A stretch of DNA of 64,000 nt from Brevibacillus brevis (GCF_031583145.1 NZ_CP134050.1:4169001-4233000), one strand, 5' to 3'; positions 1-7,099 are shown, numbered from the stretch's first letter. Numbers and translations are program-made. The notes: generated by a model from the letters alone, not told the origin.

Positions 1-1635
1 AAGAATATCTGCAGCGGTGTATCCAAGCTGCGTAAACCTCACGACGCTGTTCCGAATCGTAGCAGCGATCTCTTCCGGCTTTTCCCGCTGGATGAAGTAA
101 AAGTCCTGTTTCGCTGGATCAATGACAATCGACTCGCCTTTATTGATCCGGTGAGCATTGGTAACAATCTGGCTGTTTTGCGCCTGGCGAAAGACTTCTG
201 TGAGCCGCACGTGCGGAACGCCAGCGTCCAACATATCTTTTAGTACATTTCCTGGGTTCACGGAAGGGAGCTGATCCTGATCCCCTACCAGTAGTACTTT
301 CGTTTTGTTCGGGTTGATCGCTCTGAACAGCAGATCGGCCAGCTGTATGTCCATCATGGATATTTCATCGACGATGAGTAAATCTGCTTCAAGCGGATTG
401 CTTTCGTTGAATTCTGGCTCCTCTCCCGGCCGGAAGTTAATGAGTCTGTGAATGGTGGCCGCATCCAGTCCGGTTACCTCCGTCAGTTTGCGGCTGGCCC
501 GTCCTGTCGGTGCAGCCAAAGCAATACTTGCCACTGGGTTAAGCCGTTGATACACATCAATGACGGCTTTTACGCTTGCGGTTTTCCCGCATCCTGGACC
601 ACCGGTTAAGATCAACAGGTTTTCAGTGAACAACTTCCGGATCGCCTCACGTTGTCCTTCCGCCAATACGATTTTGGAACGTACCTGGTAGTCTTTGATG
701 GCAGTATCGATAGCAGCCATGTTTACGTTGTTACTGCCGCTTCGCATAAATTTGAGCAGGAGTTGGGCCAGTCTCTTTTCGGAGCGATACAAAAAAGGAG
801 GATAGACTCCCTCTTCCTCAATAATGAGGCGGCCGTTTTCCTCCAGCTGAAAAATCCCCTGTTCTACCTCTTCCCGTGTAATGTGTACGTCCGTGTTGTG
901 GTTGAGAACCTTCAGAACCTCATCGATCAACTCTGCTTCTGGAATGAAGCAATGGCCAAAATCGAAGCACATCTTTTTCAGAACATAATCCACACAGGAT
1001 TCAATCCGGAACATCGAATTGGGCATGATGCCTATTCTTTTTGCGATTTCGTCTGCCTTAAGAAAGCCGATGAGATCCAGTTTGGTGAGCTGGTACGGAT
1101 TCCGCTTGATAATGTCCAGCGTGTTGGAGCCAAACTCTTTGTAGGCCTTCACGACAATACTTGTACTTATACCGTACTGTGACAGCTCCATCATGATCTG
1201 TTGAACCTCAAACGATGCCCGGACACTGGAGACAATAGAAGATGCCTTTTGCTGACCAATTCCACGGATCGGCAGCAAGCAGGCTTCTCCGTCTTTCATG
1301 ATAATATCTAATGCGTTCTCACCAAGGACATCAATAATCTGCTTGGCTCTTTTCTCTCCGCAGCCTTTCACCAGGGACGAAGAGAGGAAAGCAATCACCT
1401 GTTCCTTGCTTTTCGGAATCGGACGTTCCCAACGCTCGACACGGTACTGTTCGCCAAACTGGGGATGTTTAAACCAATCGCCGTAAACCGTGATTTTCTC
1501 GTTTGGCTCTACCCCATAAATAGTCCCGATGATGGTAATTTCTTCGCCATCGTCTTGCTTAAGAATGGCAACAATGAAGTCGTTGTTCGGTTGCCGAAAC
1601 TTATAACGGACTAATGTTCCGGTTTTCACACTCAA
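1..1635 (-). CDS. recD2: RecD2-like ATP-dependent DNA helicase, C-terminus cut by window edge
   Basis: The gene reads leftward from a TTG start at 1635 (GAGGAGG box 7 nt upstream) and stays open to base 1, giving 545 residues. It encodes a superfamily 1 helicase of the RecD2/TraA type, which unwinds DNA 5' to 3'. Visible parts are an N-terminal domain with helix-hairpin-helix-like repeats (about residues 70-200), Walker A GGPGCGKT at 345-352, the DEISMMD Walker B at about 421, and GDQDQLPSV at about 450. It closes the early operon of the element and is probably an element-borne copy separate from the chromosomal recD2. The C-terminal motifs V and VI are beyond the window. Confidence 0.9.
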   Translation of the reverse strand, partial: MSVKTGTLVRYKFRQPNNDFIVAILKQDDGEEITIIGTIYGVEPNEKITVYGDWFKHPQFGEQYRVERWERPIPKSKEQVIAFLSSSLVKGCGEKRAKQIIDVLGENALDIIMKDGEACLLPIRGIGQQKASSIVSSVRASFEVQQIMMELSQYGISTSIVVKAYKEFGSNTLDIIKRNPYQLTKLDLIGFLKADEIAKRIGIMPNSMFRIESCVDYVLKKMCFDFGHCFIPEAELIDEVLKVLNHNTDVHITREEVEQGIFQLEENGRLIIEEEGVYPPFLYRSEKRLAQLLLKFMRSGSNNVNMAAIDTAIKDYQVRSKIVLAEGQREAIRKLFTENLLILTGGPGCGKTASVKAVIDVYQRLNPVASIALAAPTGRASRKLTEVTGLDAATIHRLINFRPGEEPEFNESNPLEADLLIVDEISMMDIQLADLLFRAINPNKTKVLLVGDQDQLPSVNPGNVLKDMLDAGVPHVRLTEVFRQAQNSQIVTNAHRINKGESIVIDPAKQDFYFIQREKPEEIAATIRNSVVRFTQLGYTAADIL

Positions 1636-1740
1636 TGTTACACCTCCTCGTTGTGTCACTTTTTTGATATAGTAGTTTTAAGTTTGGTAACGAAATCAAC
1701 TCGGGTTACAGGCTTACACTATGGATCAAACAACATGACC

Positions 1741-1827
1741 TCATCTCTCCCCCCAATAAAACATAATAAACAATGTAACAAGCCAAAGGATGCCAGCTAT
1801 TATTTTCGCTCGTTTAAACGAATCCAT
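1741..1827 (-). CDS. 28-residue single-pass membrane microprotein
   Basis: This short reading frame begins at ATG 1827, with GGAGG 9 nt upstream, and encodes 28 residues. It starts with a basic stretch (KRAK), continues with one hydrophobic helix of about 19 residues (from IIAGILW to MFYW) and ends GER. It sits between the DUF6906-like gene and the helicase and reads in the same direction, so it fits the early operon. No family is recognised. The ribosome site plus the typical charge and helix layout make it more than chance, but there is no homology support. Confidence 0.55.
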   Translation of the reverse strand: MDSFKRAKIIAGILWLVTLFIMFYWGER

Positions 1828-1926
1828 TGTTATCTGCCTCCATTGTTTTTACTTCAACAAGAAGTACAGCTCAAATAATGCAAGCTAATATCCACCAAGT
1901 GGATGAAATGTTGTCCACAGGGCAAT

Positions 1927-2100
1927 TTAACTCGCATCTGAGCTCCTCTTGAGCGATAATGCTAATGTTTGTTTTGTCCGCCGATGAACGAGCAGCCACA
2001 TATCGGGCAGTTTTTTGCTTAGCAGCCAATCCTTCGGATTAAGGTCACAGCTAAGAAGTACGAGTTTTTGCGTTCGTGTCAAGTTTTTCCCGTTTTTCAA
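1927..2100 (-). CDS. Small DUF6906-like protein of mobile elements
   Basis: A 57-residue protein starts at TTG 2100 behind tandem AAGGAG boxes. The N-terminal half follows a pattern I recall from small proteins of Firmicutes phages and integrative elements (DUF6906): K-N-G-K near the start, then T-R-x-Q-K, L-N-P-x-x-W-L and a V-H-R motif. The role of the family is unknown. The last 15 residues are divergent. It lies between the 248-aa protein and the 28-aa microprotein in the leftward early operon and supports a mobile origin. Confidence 0.75.
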   Translation of the reverse strand: MKNGKNLTRTQKLVLLSCDLNPKDWLLSKKLPDMWLLVHRRTKQTLALSLKRSSDAS

Positions 2101-2130
2101 TGTCTCAACTCCTTCTCCTTAATTCCACCG

Positions 2131-2877
2131 TCAAGCCACTGATCCCCGATGCCTCATATCTTCTTCAATCAGTACCGGCAGCCACTTGATTAGCCATTCT
2201 GTCGGGATGAACACGTTGGGTTGGATCGCCTGGGGCAAGTGTCGCTTAATCAAATCAAGAACAAAGTCGTAAGAGAGAGAAAGGACCCGCTTGGGTTTTC
2301 GACCGATCTCCCTTTCCTCTATCCTCTGCCCAATCGAACTCACTTTTTGTTTGAAGCGATCCACCATCTCCTTGAAAGACACGCACTTACGAACCACGTT
2401 TTCAGCCTTGGCTTCTTCAACTGCAGCCTGGATCTCAACCGCCTGAACAGTGTCAGTCTCTTTTTCAGGTAACACCAGGCGAATCTCCGGCTCCAATTCT
2501 GTACCGAGATTACGAGCCATGCGTTCCATCTCTTCCTGAGAAGTAAACAGCCGCTGTTGAATCTGCTGCCACTTCCGAACCAACCCGATCACAAATGGGA
2601 TGCCGCTTGTTAAAACGCAATACAACTTCTCCAGTTGATCGGTGGTCCAATTCATCAGATCGGCACCGATAAACAGGTAGCTTTTCACCCCCTTTTCATA
2701 GCTATATTTGACTCGGCTGGAAACCTGAGAGACCCCCTTCCGGAAGTGACATACAACCACATCTCTCAGGAACGCGTATGAATCATCGGACTCAGCCAGC
2801 ATTTCAATTTTCTTCTTGAGAAGATTCAAAACGTTGTGTTCCCGACCGCTCAAAACCATCAGCTCAACGTATTGCAT
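2131..2877 (-). CDS. Unknown protein of the element early operon (248 aa)
   Basis: The start is taken at ATG 2877, which has a strong GGGGAGG box 7 nt upstream; a longer frame from 2919 lacks one. No family is recognised. The protein is mixed alpha/beta for the first 120 residues, then has a charged helical stretch rich in Glu and Lys (about 125-195) and a C-terminal basic helical segment. No transmembrane helix or nucleotide-binding motif is visible. By position it could take part in element replication or transfer, but nothing in the sequence shows this. Confidence 0.7.
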   Translation of the reverse strand: MQYVELMVLSGREHNVLNLLKKKIEMLAESDDSYAFLRDVVVCHFRKGVSQVSSRVKYSYEKGVKSYLFIGADLMNWTTDQLEKLYCVLTSGIPFVIGLVRKWQQIQQRLFTSQEEMERMARNLGTELEPEIRLVLPEKETDTVQAVEIQAAVEEAKAENVVRKCVSFKEMVDRFKQKVSSIGQRIEEREIGRKPKRVLSLSYDFVLDLIKRHLPQAIQPNVFIPTEWLIKWLPVLIEEDMRHRGSVA

Positions 2878-3015
2878 AACGACCCCTCCCCACTTTTTTC
2901 CGAATCTGACCACTAACAAATGGACAAGCGCCTTTATGATCGTGTCCTTTTGTTACTACTCAGTTTCAACTTGTAAGAAAAACGATAGGGAAGACTAACT
3001 TCCCCTGAGTAACCA
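2878..3015. other. Non-coding gap in element early region
   Basis: No gene with a ribosome site is seen in this 138-base gap. It holds only the upstream region of the 248-aa gene, and no clear hairpin terminator is present, so the operon may be continuous. Confidence 0.4.
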
Positions 3016-3162
3016 CTACTTTTTGGTATCTGTGCATATGGATTCAGCTTTTTTTAATCCAGGTTCCGTAAGCAAAAAGGGTGACGAGAAACCTGTTTCC
3101 TTCAAATTGGACTGAGCATCTTGCAGCTCAATGAATGCCTTCTCTACCAGGGAACGTTCCAT
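3016..3162 (-). CDS. Small hypothetical protein (48 aa)
   Basis: The frame runs from ATG 3162, with GAGGAGGGAG centred about 10 nt upstream, to TAG at 3016 and encodes 48 hydrophilic residues. It is in the leftward early operon between the Xis-like gene and the 248-aa gene. No family is recognised. An overlapping open frame without a convincing start runs into its first codons. Confidence 0.5.
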   Translation of the reverse strand: MERSLVEKAFIELQDAQSNLKETGFSSPFLLTEPGLKKAESICTDTKK

Positions 3163-3345
3163 ATGGATCTCCCTCCTCGGATTCCGTTGTTGGGTGACAG
3201 ATCTGGATCAAATACCGGGCATCATACTCCTCCGTGCAGCATGACAATCGCGTAAAGTGGAGATAATGAAAACAGCGAGTAGGAAAAAGCAGGAATAGAA
3301 CTAAGAAAGAGAAACAGCTAGAATATTCAAAAAGATGTTGAGTTA
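3163..3345. other. Gap with an open frame lacking a start
   Basis: A minus-strand frame stays open from about 3350 to a TGA at 3128 and has protein-like composition near its end (CTEEYDARYLIQI), but no ATG or GTG with a ribosome site precedes it. It may be a remnant or use a weak TTG near 3232. Confidence 0.25.
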
Positions 3346-3537
3346 CTAGGCCGAAGACTTGGTGTTTTTCTGTTCCTGTTCACGCATCCAGGCGTCGATG
3401 CTCTCAACTCGGAAGAAAATGCGGGAGCGAACCCGAAAATGCGGGATTTCCTTTTTGCGAACCATCGCGTAAATCGTGTCACGGTGGACGCCGATGTATT
3501 TCGCACATTCAGCGGGGGTCAGTATTCCTTGATTCAT
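3346..3537 (-). CDS. xis: Excisionase-family DNA-binding protein (Xis-like)
   Basis: This 63-residue protein is almost entirely a MerR/excisionase-type helix-turn-helix: TPAECAKYIGVHRDTIYAM, then a wing with a basic RVRSRIFF strand and the typical DAWMREQ end. ATG 3537 is preferred over GTG 3546 because AGGTGAT lies just upstream of the ATG. Such proteins bend attachment-site DNA and turn integrase toward excision. It follows the Xre gene, and one of the 17-bp operators (3584-3600) lies directly upstream, so it is probably repressed by the ImmR-like protein. Confidence 0.8.
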   Translation of the reverse strand: MNQGILTPAECAKYIGVHRDTIYAMVRKKEIPHFRVRSRIFFRVESIDAWMREQEQKNTKSSA

Positions 3538-3566
3538 GAGTATCACCTACTTTATGGATTAACCTA

Positions 3567-3818
3567 TCAGGCGGATTTATCTTCACTCATTTTTTGAGCG
3601 TTATCTTCAAAAAAAAGATACTCAATTGAACGTTTCAAAACCTTTGCAATCCGATACGCAGTTGGCAATGACGGTAATGTATACCCTCGCTCGATATTTG
3701 AAAGCATTGCACGAGAAAGATTTGCCATGGCTGCCAGATCGTCTTGGGTCATCCCACGATCTTTACGTGACTTAATTAAATTCTGGCGAGGGGCGAGTTT
3801 TTTTTCATTTCCTTTCAC
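3567..3818 (-). CDS. Xre-family regulator, first gene of early operon
   Basis: An 83-residue protein with an N-terminal HTH_3 domain (about residues 12-68: IKSRKDRGMTQDDLA, then LSRAMLSNIERG). The only start in the open frame is GTG 3818, whose ribosome site (GTGAG) is poor and very close. It is transcribed divergently from the ImmR-like gene, from a promoter whose spacer is one operator. It may act as the Cro-like antagonist of the lysogenic or quiescent state, by analogy with phage and ICE switches. Confidence 0.8.
   Translation of the reverse strand: MKGNEKKLAPRQNLIKSRKDRGMTQDDLAAMANLSRAMLSNIERGYTLPSLPTAYRIAKVLKRSIEYLFFEDNAQKMSEDKSA
3584..3600. promoter_or_regulatory. Operator O1 (17-bp palindrome)
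   Basis: CACTCATTTTTTGAGCG matches the palindrome found four more times between 3831 and 3925. It overlaps the last codons of the Xre gene and lies upstream of the xis-like gene, suggesting a second repressor site inside the operon. Confidence 0.6.
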
Positions 3819-3830
3819 CTCACTTTGTTA

Positions 3831-3847
3831 AGCTCATTTTTTGAACC
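3831..3847. promoter_or_regulatory. Operator O2 (17-bp palindrome)
   Basis: AGCTCATTTTTTGAACC, a diverged copy of the same palindrome, lies just downstream of the -10 of the leftward promoter and upstream of the Xre gene start. Confidence 0.55.
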
Positions 3848-3857
3848 TTGCAATTAT

Positions 3858-3886
3858 AATATACGCTCGATAAATGAGCGTGTCAA
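3858..3886 (-). promoter_or_regulatory. Leftward early promoter with operator O3 as its spacer
   Basis: On the minus strand, TTGACA (3881-3886) is followed by exactly 17 nt and TATATT (3858-3863). The 17-nt spacer (3864-3880) is itself the operator CGCTCATTTATCGAGCG, so repressor binding would block RNA polymerase directly. It drives the Xre, xis-like and downstream genes. Confidence 0.8.
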
Positions 3887-3893
3887 TGGTTTT

Positions 3894-3910
3894 TGTTCAA
3901 ATATTGAGCG
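3894..3910. promoter_or_regulatory. Operator O4 (17-bp palindrome)
   Basis: TGTTCAAATATTGAGCG; its right half overlaps the -35 hexamer TTGAGC (3904-3909) proposed for the rightward promoter of the ImmR-like gene. Confidence 0.6.
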
Positions 3911-3932
3911 TTTATTTTATGAACGTTATTTT
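3904..3932 (+). promoter_or_regulatory. Rightward promoter of the ImmR-like gene with operator O5
   Basis: TTGAGC (3904-3909), 17 nt and TATTTT (3927-3932) form a weak sigma-A promoter. Operator CGTTTATTTTATGAACG (3909-3925) fills its spacer, which predicts autorepression. Confidence 0.6.
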
Positions 3933-3950
3933 GTAGAATGGAGGCAAGAA

Positions 3951-4331
3951 ATGAGCGTGATAATAATGGGGTTTAAAGATAGACTTAAGGAACTTCGGTC
4001 AAAAAAAAGGCTAACACAAGAGGCTCTTGCAGCAGCCTTAGAAATTCCGGAATCGACGATCCGCCGTTATGAATCGTCTGATGATAACATTCCGAGGCGT
4101 GAGCGCTTAGAAAAGATTGCCGACTACTTCGGGGTTTCCGTCGATTATCTCCTCGGTCGTACTGACGATCCTGCCCCTTCCGACAAAAAGGACGATAAAG
4201 AGGCACGCATGGGCCTTGCCTTTATTACTGGCGGAGAAGATCTTACCGAAGAGGAAGCTGAGTATTTAAAAGAGAGCTTGGAACTGTTCCGTAGGATGAA
4301 AGAAAGACGAGCGAAGGAACGGGAAAAATAA
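3951..4331 (+). CDS. immR: ImmR-like Xre-family repressor
   Basis: The start is ATG 3951 (GGAGG 6 nt upstream), giving 126 residues; an upstream in-frame ATG at 3825 lies in the promoter and is rejected. The N-terminus is an HTH_3 domain (FKDRLKELRSKKRLTQEAL, then IPESTIRRYE), and the C-terminal 50 residues are charged and probably serve for dimerisation and as the protease target. It is divergent from the early operon and is followed by a terminator, then by the ImmA-like protease. The arrangement matches the ICEBs1 ImmR/ImmA switch, in which ImmR represses excision genes and itself. Confidence 0.85.
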   Translation: MSVIIMGFKDRLKELRSKKRLTQEALAAALEIPESTIRRYESSDDNIPRRERLEKIADYFGVSVDYLLGRTDDPAPSDKKDDKEARMGLAFITGGEDLTEEEAEYLKESLELFRRMKERRAKEREK

Positions 4332-4350
4332 TCCTTTATTCTAGTGCTTC

Positions 4351-4373
4351 ATAGCCCTTTGGGCTATTATTTT
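4351..4373 (+). terminator. Terminator after the ImmR-like gene
   Basis: ATAGCCC (4351-4357), a 3-nt loop and GGGCTAT (4361-4367) followed by TATTTT separate the repressor from the protease gene, so the latter needs its own promoter. Confidence 0.7.
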
Positions 4374-4385
4374 CACCCATAAATA

Positions 4386-4399
4386 CGAACAAATGTTTG
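4386..4399. promoter_or_regulatory. LexA (SOS) box upstream of the ImmA-like gene
   Basis: CGAACAAATGTTTG matches 13 of 14 positions of the Bacillus LexA consensus CGAACRNRYGTTYC and lies 16 nt before the GTG start of the protease gene. It would place protease, the 116-aa gene and integrase under direct SOS control. No strong -35/-10 pair is visible beside it. Confidence 0.6.
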
Positions 4400-4415
4400 T
4401 TTAGGAGGGGTTTGT

Positions 4416-4997
4416 GTGGATTTGTCGCTCTACAAAATGACTCCACTTGAGGAATGGATTGCTGAAAAATACCTCGCACATTCCATCTTCACGCCAGAAG
4501 ACCTTGATATTCACCGGATTGCAAACATTTATGGGGGTGAAATATCCTATCTCCCGACAAAATCTCATGCCCGTTGGATTGACGATGGCTCTAATGATTT
4601 TATGATCATTCTCGACTCTCGTTTGGACGAGCCATCTGCTCAGAGCGAATTTTTTCATGAACTTTGTCACCCGCTCCGCCACGTCGGTGATCAACAAATG
4701 CTCCCCAAGGCGTTCCGGGACTTGCAGAAAACGCAAGCATCGCAGTTTCAGTTATACGCCGCTATTCCCTTCTTTATGGTGCTGGAACTGGATTTGCCAA
4801 CATACGAGAAAGATGTCCCCATGTACTGGGCTCACGAATTTCGGGTTCCGCTTGACCTCGCAACACGTCGATTCAAACAGATCAAAAATCGAATCAGCCA
4901 GGAAGAATACAGTCAGAGGATTGCTACCTATCTTCAGAGTCAGTACAGCAAAGCAAATCCCACAAACTGGTCAGACGAAACAAAAGGCTCTTTCTGA
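4416..4997 (+). CDS. immA: ImmA-like metalloprotease (ImmA/IrrE family)
   Basis: GTG 4416 follows AGGAGG by 7 nt; the product has 193 residues. The zinc-protease signature HELCH is at 81-85 inside FFHELCHPLRH, in the usual ImmA/IrrE (DUF955) position, and a C-terminal helical region follows. In ICEBs1 and related phages this enzyme cleaves the ImmR repressor after DNA damage or cell-cell signalling, releasing the early operon. It is separated from the repressor gene by a terminator and preceded by a LexA box, unlike the coupled immR-immA pair of ICEBs1. Confidence 0.85.
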   Translation: MDLSLYKMTPLEEWIAEKYLAHSIFTPEDLDIHRIANIYGGEISYLPTKSHARWIDDGSNDFMIILDSRLDEPSAQSEFFHELCHPLRHVGDQQMLPKAFRDLQKTQASQFQLYAAIPFFMVLELDLPTYEKDVPMYWAHEFRVPLDLATRRFKQIKNRISQEEYSQRIATYLQSQYSKANPTNWSDETKGSF

Positions 4998-5043
4998 CTG
5001 CAATAAAAAGAAAATTTCAAAAAGGACAAGGAGTTGTAATACG

Positions 5044-5394
5044 ATGAAAATTGCAGTTTTTTACGATTATTTCGAGGGGGAGATGGCCCCGCTCTGGTAC
5101 GTCATCAATTTTCGGAAGGGGGAACTTGATTGGAACAAAGATATAGCCTATATCCCCATAGCTGCTCCCTTCCAACGACAGGGAGCGGAAGATTTCTCGT
5201 CGGACAGCATGGGGATAACGGTGACGCTTGCAGATCTGACCGTGAGCGAAGATAAACCAGGGAAGTTCGGGATTCGGCTTGACCCTCTCCGTAGGCGCGC
5301 AACGGAAAACATGCAAGATTATTGGGATGCCGAGTTTCTTATGCTGCAGGTGGCAGACCTCGAAGAGCTCCTGCAGATGAATCCATGGAGGTGA
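5044..5394 (+). CDS. Unknown protein between protease and integrase (116 aa)
   Basis: ATG 5044 has an AAGGAG box 9 nt upstream. The product of 116 residues is acidic and has no recognised domain, signal peptide or membrane segment. The gene ends 7 bases before the integrase ATG, and the two are very likely co-transcribed. It may modulate integration or immunity, but this is only from position. Confidence 0.7.
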   Translation: MKIAVFYDYFEGEMAPLWYVINFRKGELDWNKDIAYIPIAAPFQRQGAEDFSSDSMGITVTLADLTVSEDKPGKFGIRLDPLRRRATENMQDYWDAEFLMLQVADLEELLQMNPWR

Positions 5395-5401
5395 ACCAAA
5401 C

Positions 5402-6613
5402 ATGGCAAGCATTGAAAAACGCGGCGCTAATTCTTGGCGTTTAACCGTTGAATTGGGGTATGGACCTAATGGAGAACGGTTGCGCGAAAGAAAAGTCATC
5501 AAGGTTGAAGATCCAGCGTTATTGAAAACAACGAAGAAGCTCAGAGAATATCTGGAAAGTGAGTGGCTTAAATTCAAGATGGAGGTTGAGGCCGGTGAGT
5601 ATATTTCCCCCGAAAAGATGACATTGGCTGGGTTTGTTGACGAATGGAGAGAAAAGTATGCCAAACGAGAACTAAGTGCTAAAACATTAGAGAACTATCT
5701 GATCCAAATTAATAACCGGATTATTCCTGAATTCGGCCACATGCGTCTCGATCAGATCAAACCTCTCCACATCGTCACCTTTATAAAAAAACTTGAAGAA
5801 GAAGGCTCCCGGAAAGACGGCAAGGAGGGAAAGTTATCGTCTGGGATGATCGAATATATCCACCGCGTCTTGAAAAATATATTTAACCGTGCTGTTGAGT
5901 GGAAGGTAATTAAAACAAGCCCAATGGACGGGATAAAGAAGCCGAAAGTTGAACAGGCCGAAATGAGCGTATATGACGAAGCTGAAGCTCACCAACTGTT
6001 CTTGGCATTGGAACGTGAAAAGCTGATGTGGAGAGTCATGATTGCCTTGGCACTGACAACTGGCCTGAGAAGAGGAGAACTGCTTGGATTGGAGTGGAAA
6101 AATGTTGACCTGGAGGCCGGTACCATTGATGTCCGCCAATCGCTTACTTACGTGAAGGGGATCGGCTACGTTGTAAAGGAACCAAAGACAAAAAATTCGG
6201 TCCGGATCGTGTCCATTCCCCCAAGTTTATATCATGATCTGAAGGCGTTGAAAGTTCAGACTAGCAAGAAACGGATGCAATCAGAGGAACTATGGGAAGG
6301 TGGCGATCGATTCTTCGTCTTTTCCTCCTGGAACGGAAAACCACTTTACCCTTCCAGCGTAAAGACTTGGTGGTCACGTTTTACGAAGCGGCACAAGCTG
6401 AAGTACATCCGTTTTCACGATTTGCGACATACTTCGGCCACTCTTCTTATTAACAAAGGTGTCCATGCCAAGATCATTTCAGAACGTCTCGGACATGCTA
6501 ACATCCTTACGACCATGAACATTTATGGTCACGCTTTACGATCTGCTGACCAGGAGGCTGCTAAACATTTTGAATCTCTCTTCGACAGTCAGCCGAAAAG
6601 TAAAAAGGCCTGA
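5402..6613 (+). CDS. int: Tyrosine recombinase (element integrase)
   Basis: This 403-residue integrase starts at ATG 5402 behind GGAGGTGA. The first 65 residues are an AP2-like arm-binding domain (SIEKRGANSWRLTVELG), followed by a SAM-like core-binding domain (about 72-175) and the catalytic domain. Catalytic residues are visible: R223 in TGLRRGE, a Lys near 262-264, H339-x-x-R342, H365 in LGHANI and nucleophile Y375. It is intact and probably active. It points at the tRNA-Val 3' end, 132 bp away, the expected attachment site for this family. Confidence 0.95.
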   Translation: MASIEKRGANSWRLTVELGYGPNGERLRERKVIKVEDPALLKTTKKLREYLESEWLKFKMEVEAGEYISPEKMTLAGFVDEWREKYAKRELSAKTLENYLIQINNRIIPEFGHMRLDQIKPLHIVTFIKKLEEEGSRKDGKEGKLSSGMIEYIHRVLKNIFNRAVEWKVIKTSPMDGIKKPKVEQAEMSVYDEAEAHQLFLALEREKLMWRVMIALALTTGLRRGELLGLEWKNVDLEAGTIDVRQSLTYVKGIGYVVKEPKTKNSVRIVSIPPSLYHDLKALKVQTSKKRMQSEELWEGGDRFFVFSSWNGKPLYPSSVKTWWSRFTKRHKLKYIRFHDLRHTSATLLINKGVHAKIISERLGHANILTTMNIYGHALRSADQEAAKHFESLFDSQPKSKKA

Positions 6614-6704
6614 TGGTCACAACGGCCAAAAAATTCGTCCCCAGCCCGTCCCCAATTATGAGTTTTGACGCCTGTATTAGTCTTTTTCAGGCGGTTATTA
6701 CAAC

Positions 6705-6732
6705 AAAAAAAGCCTTGATTTTCAAGGCTTTT
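6705..6732 (-). terminator. Terminator of the tRNA operon, lying inside the element
   Basis: AAAAGCCTTGA and its complement (arms 6708-6718 and 6722-6732) are followed on the minus strand by a run of seven T. It ends the tRNA transcript and, on the plus strand, could end the integrase transcript. It lies on the element side of the tRNA, so the insertion seems to have supplied or preserved a terminator. Confidence 0.75.
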
Positions 6733-6745
6733 GGCGTTTCTGTTA

Positions 6746-6790
6746 TGGTGATCCGGACTGGGTTCGAACCAGCGACCCCCACCCTGTCAA
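6746..6790. other. Probable attachment site (tRNA-Val 3' end)
   Basis: The integrase gene lies immediately beside the 3' half of the tRNA, the usual target of this recombinase family, and the tRNA remains complete because the element carries the identical 3' sequence. The exact core and the second att copy cannot be seen because the other end is outside the window. Confidence 0.5.
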
Positions 6791-6821
6791 GATGGTGCTC
6801 TCCCAACTGAGCTACCGGATC
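6746..6821 (-). tRNA. tRNA-Val(GAC)
   Basis: A full cloverleaf can be folded, with acceptor GATCCGG/CCGGATC, D arm GCTC/GAGC, anticodon loop TTGACAG (anticodon GAC), T arm GCTGG/CCAGT with loop TTCGAAC, and encoded CCA. GAC reads GUC and GUU codons, so this is valine. Confidence 0.93.
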
Positions 6822-6864
6822 ATGGGATATGTTGTGATCGTCAAACAGCTATGTACTCGTTTCA

Positions 6865-6941
6865 TGGTGGGCCCTGTAGGACTCGAACCTACGACCAATC
6901 GGTTATGAGCCGACCGCTCTGACCAACTGAGCTAAGGGCCC
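6865..6941 (-). tRNA. tRNA-Ile2(CAT), lysidine type
   Basis: The 77-nt gene folds with acceptor GGGCCCT/AGGGCCC, anticodon loop CTCATAA and encoded CCA. The CAT anticodon could also mean elongator Met, but the loop, T arm GTAGG/CCTAC and overall sequence match tRNA-Ile2, whose C34 is converted to lysidine by TilS. It is upstream of tRNA-Val in one operon. Confidence 0.85.
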
Positions 6942-6971
6942 CAATCGCACCGGACGTCGATCACATTTATT

Positions 6972-7000
6972 ACTATACAGCATACGAAAACGAAATTCAA
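6972..7000 (-). promoter_or_regulatory. Promoter of the tRNA-Ile2/tRNA-Val operon
   Basis: On the minus strand, TTGAAT (6995-7000), a 17-nt spacer and TATAGT (6972-6977) lie about 30 nt before the first tRNA. Confidence 0.75.
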
Positions 7001-7099
7001 GAGGAAAAATATAATTTCTAGTAATTTTTTCACTCCCACCAAAAGACCTTCACTAAGACAGGTCCGAAGACATTCCTCCGCCCTCAATTTCCCAGTAAA

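Larger units (their letters stand above)
1..6745. mobile_element. Integrative element (ICE or prophage), partial, integrase-proximal end
   Basis: The region has a complete switch module: divergent Xre-type regulators, an ImmA-type protease, an Xis-like protein and a tyrosine integrase that abuts the 3' end of a tRNA-Val gene. It is A+T-richer than the chromosome to its right. Early genes run leftward and include a RecD-like helicase. No relaxase, coupling protein or phage structural gene lies inside the window, so ICE and prophage cannot be told apart. The right boundary is inferred to be the tRNA 3' end; the left boundary lies outside the window. Confidence 0.85.
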
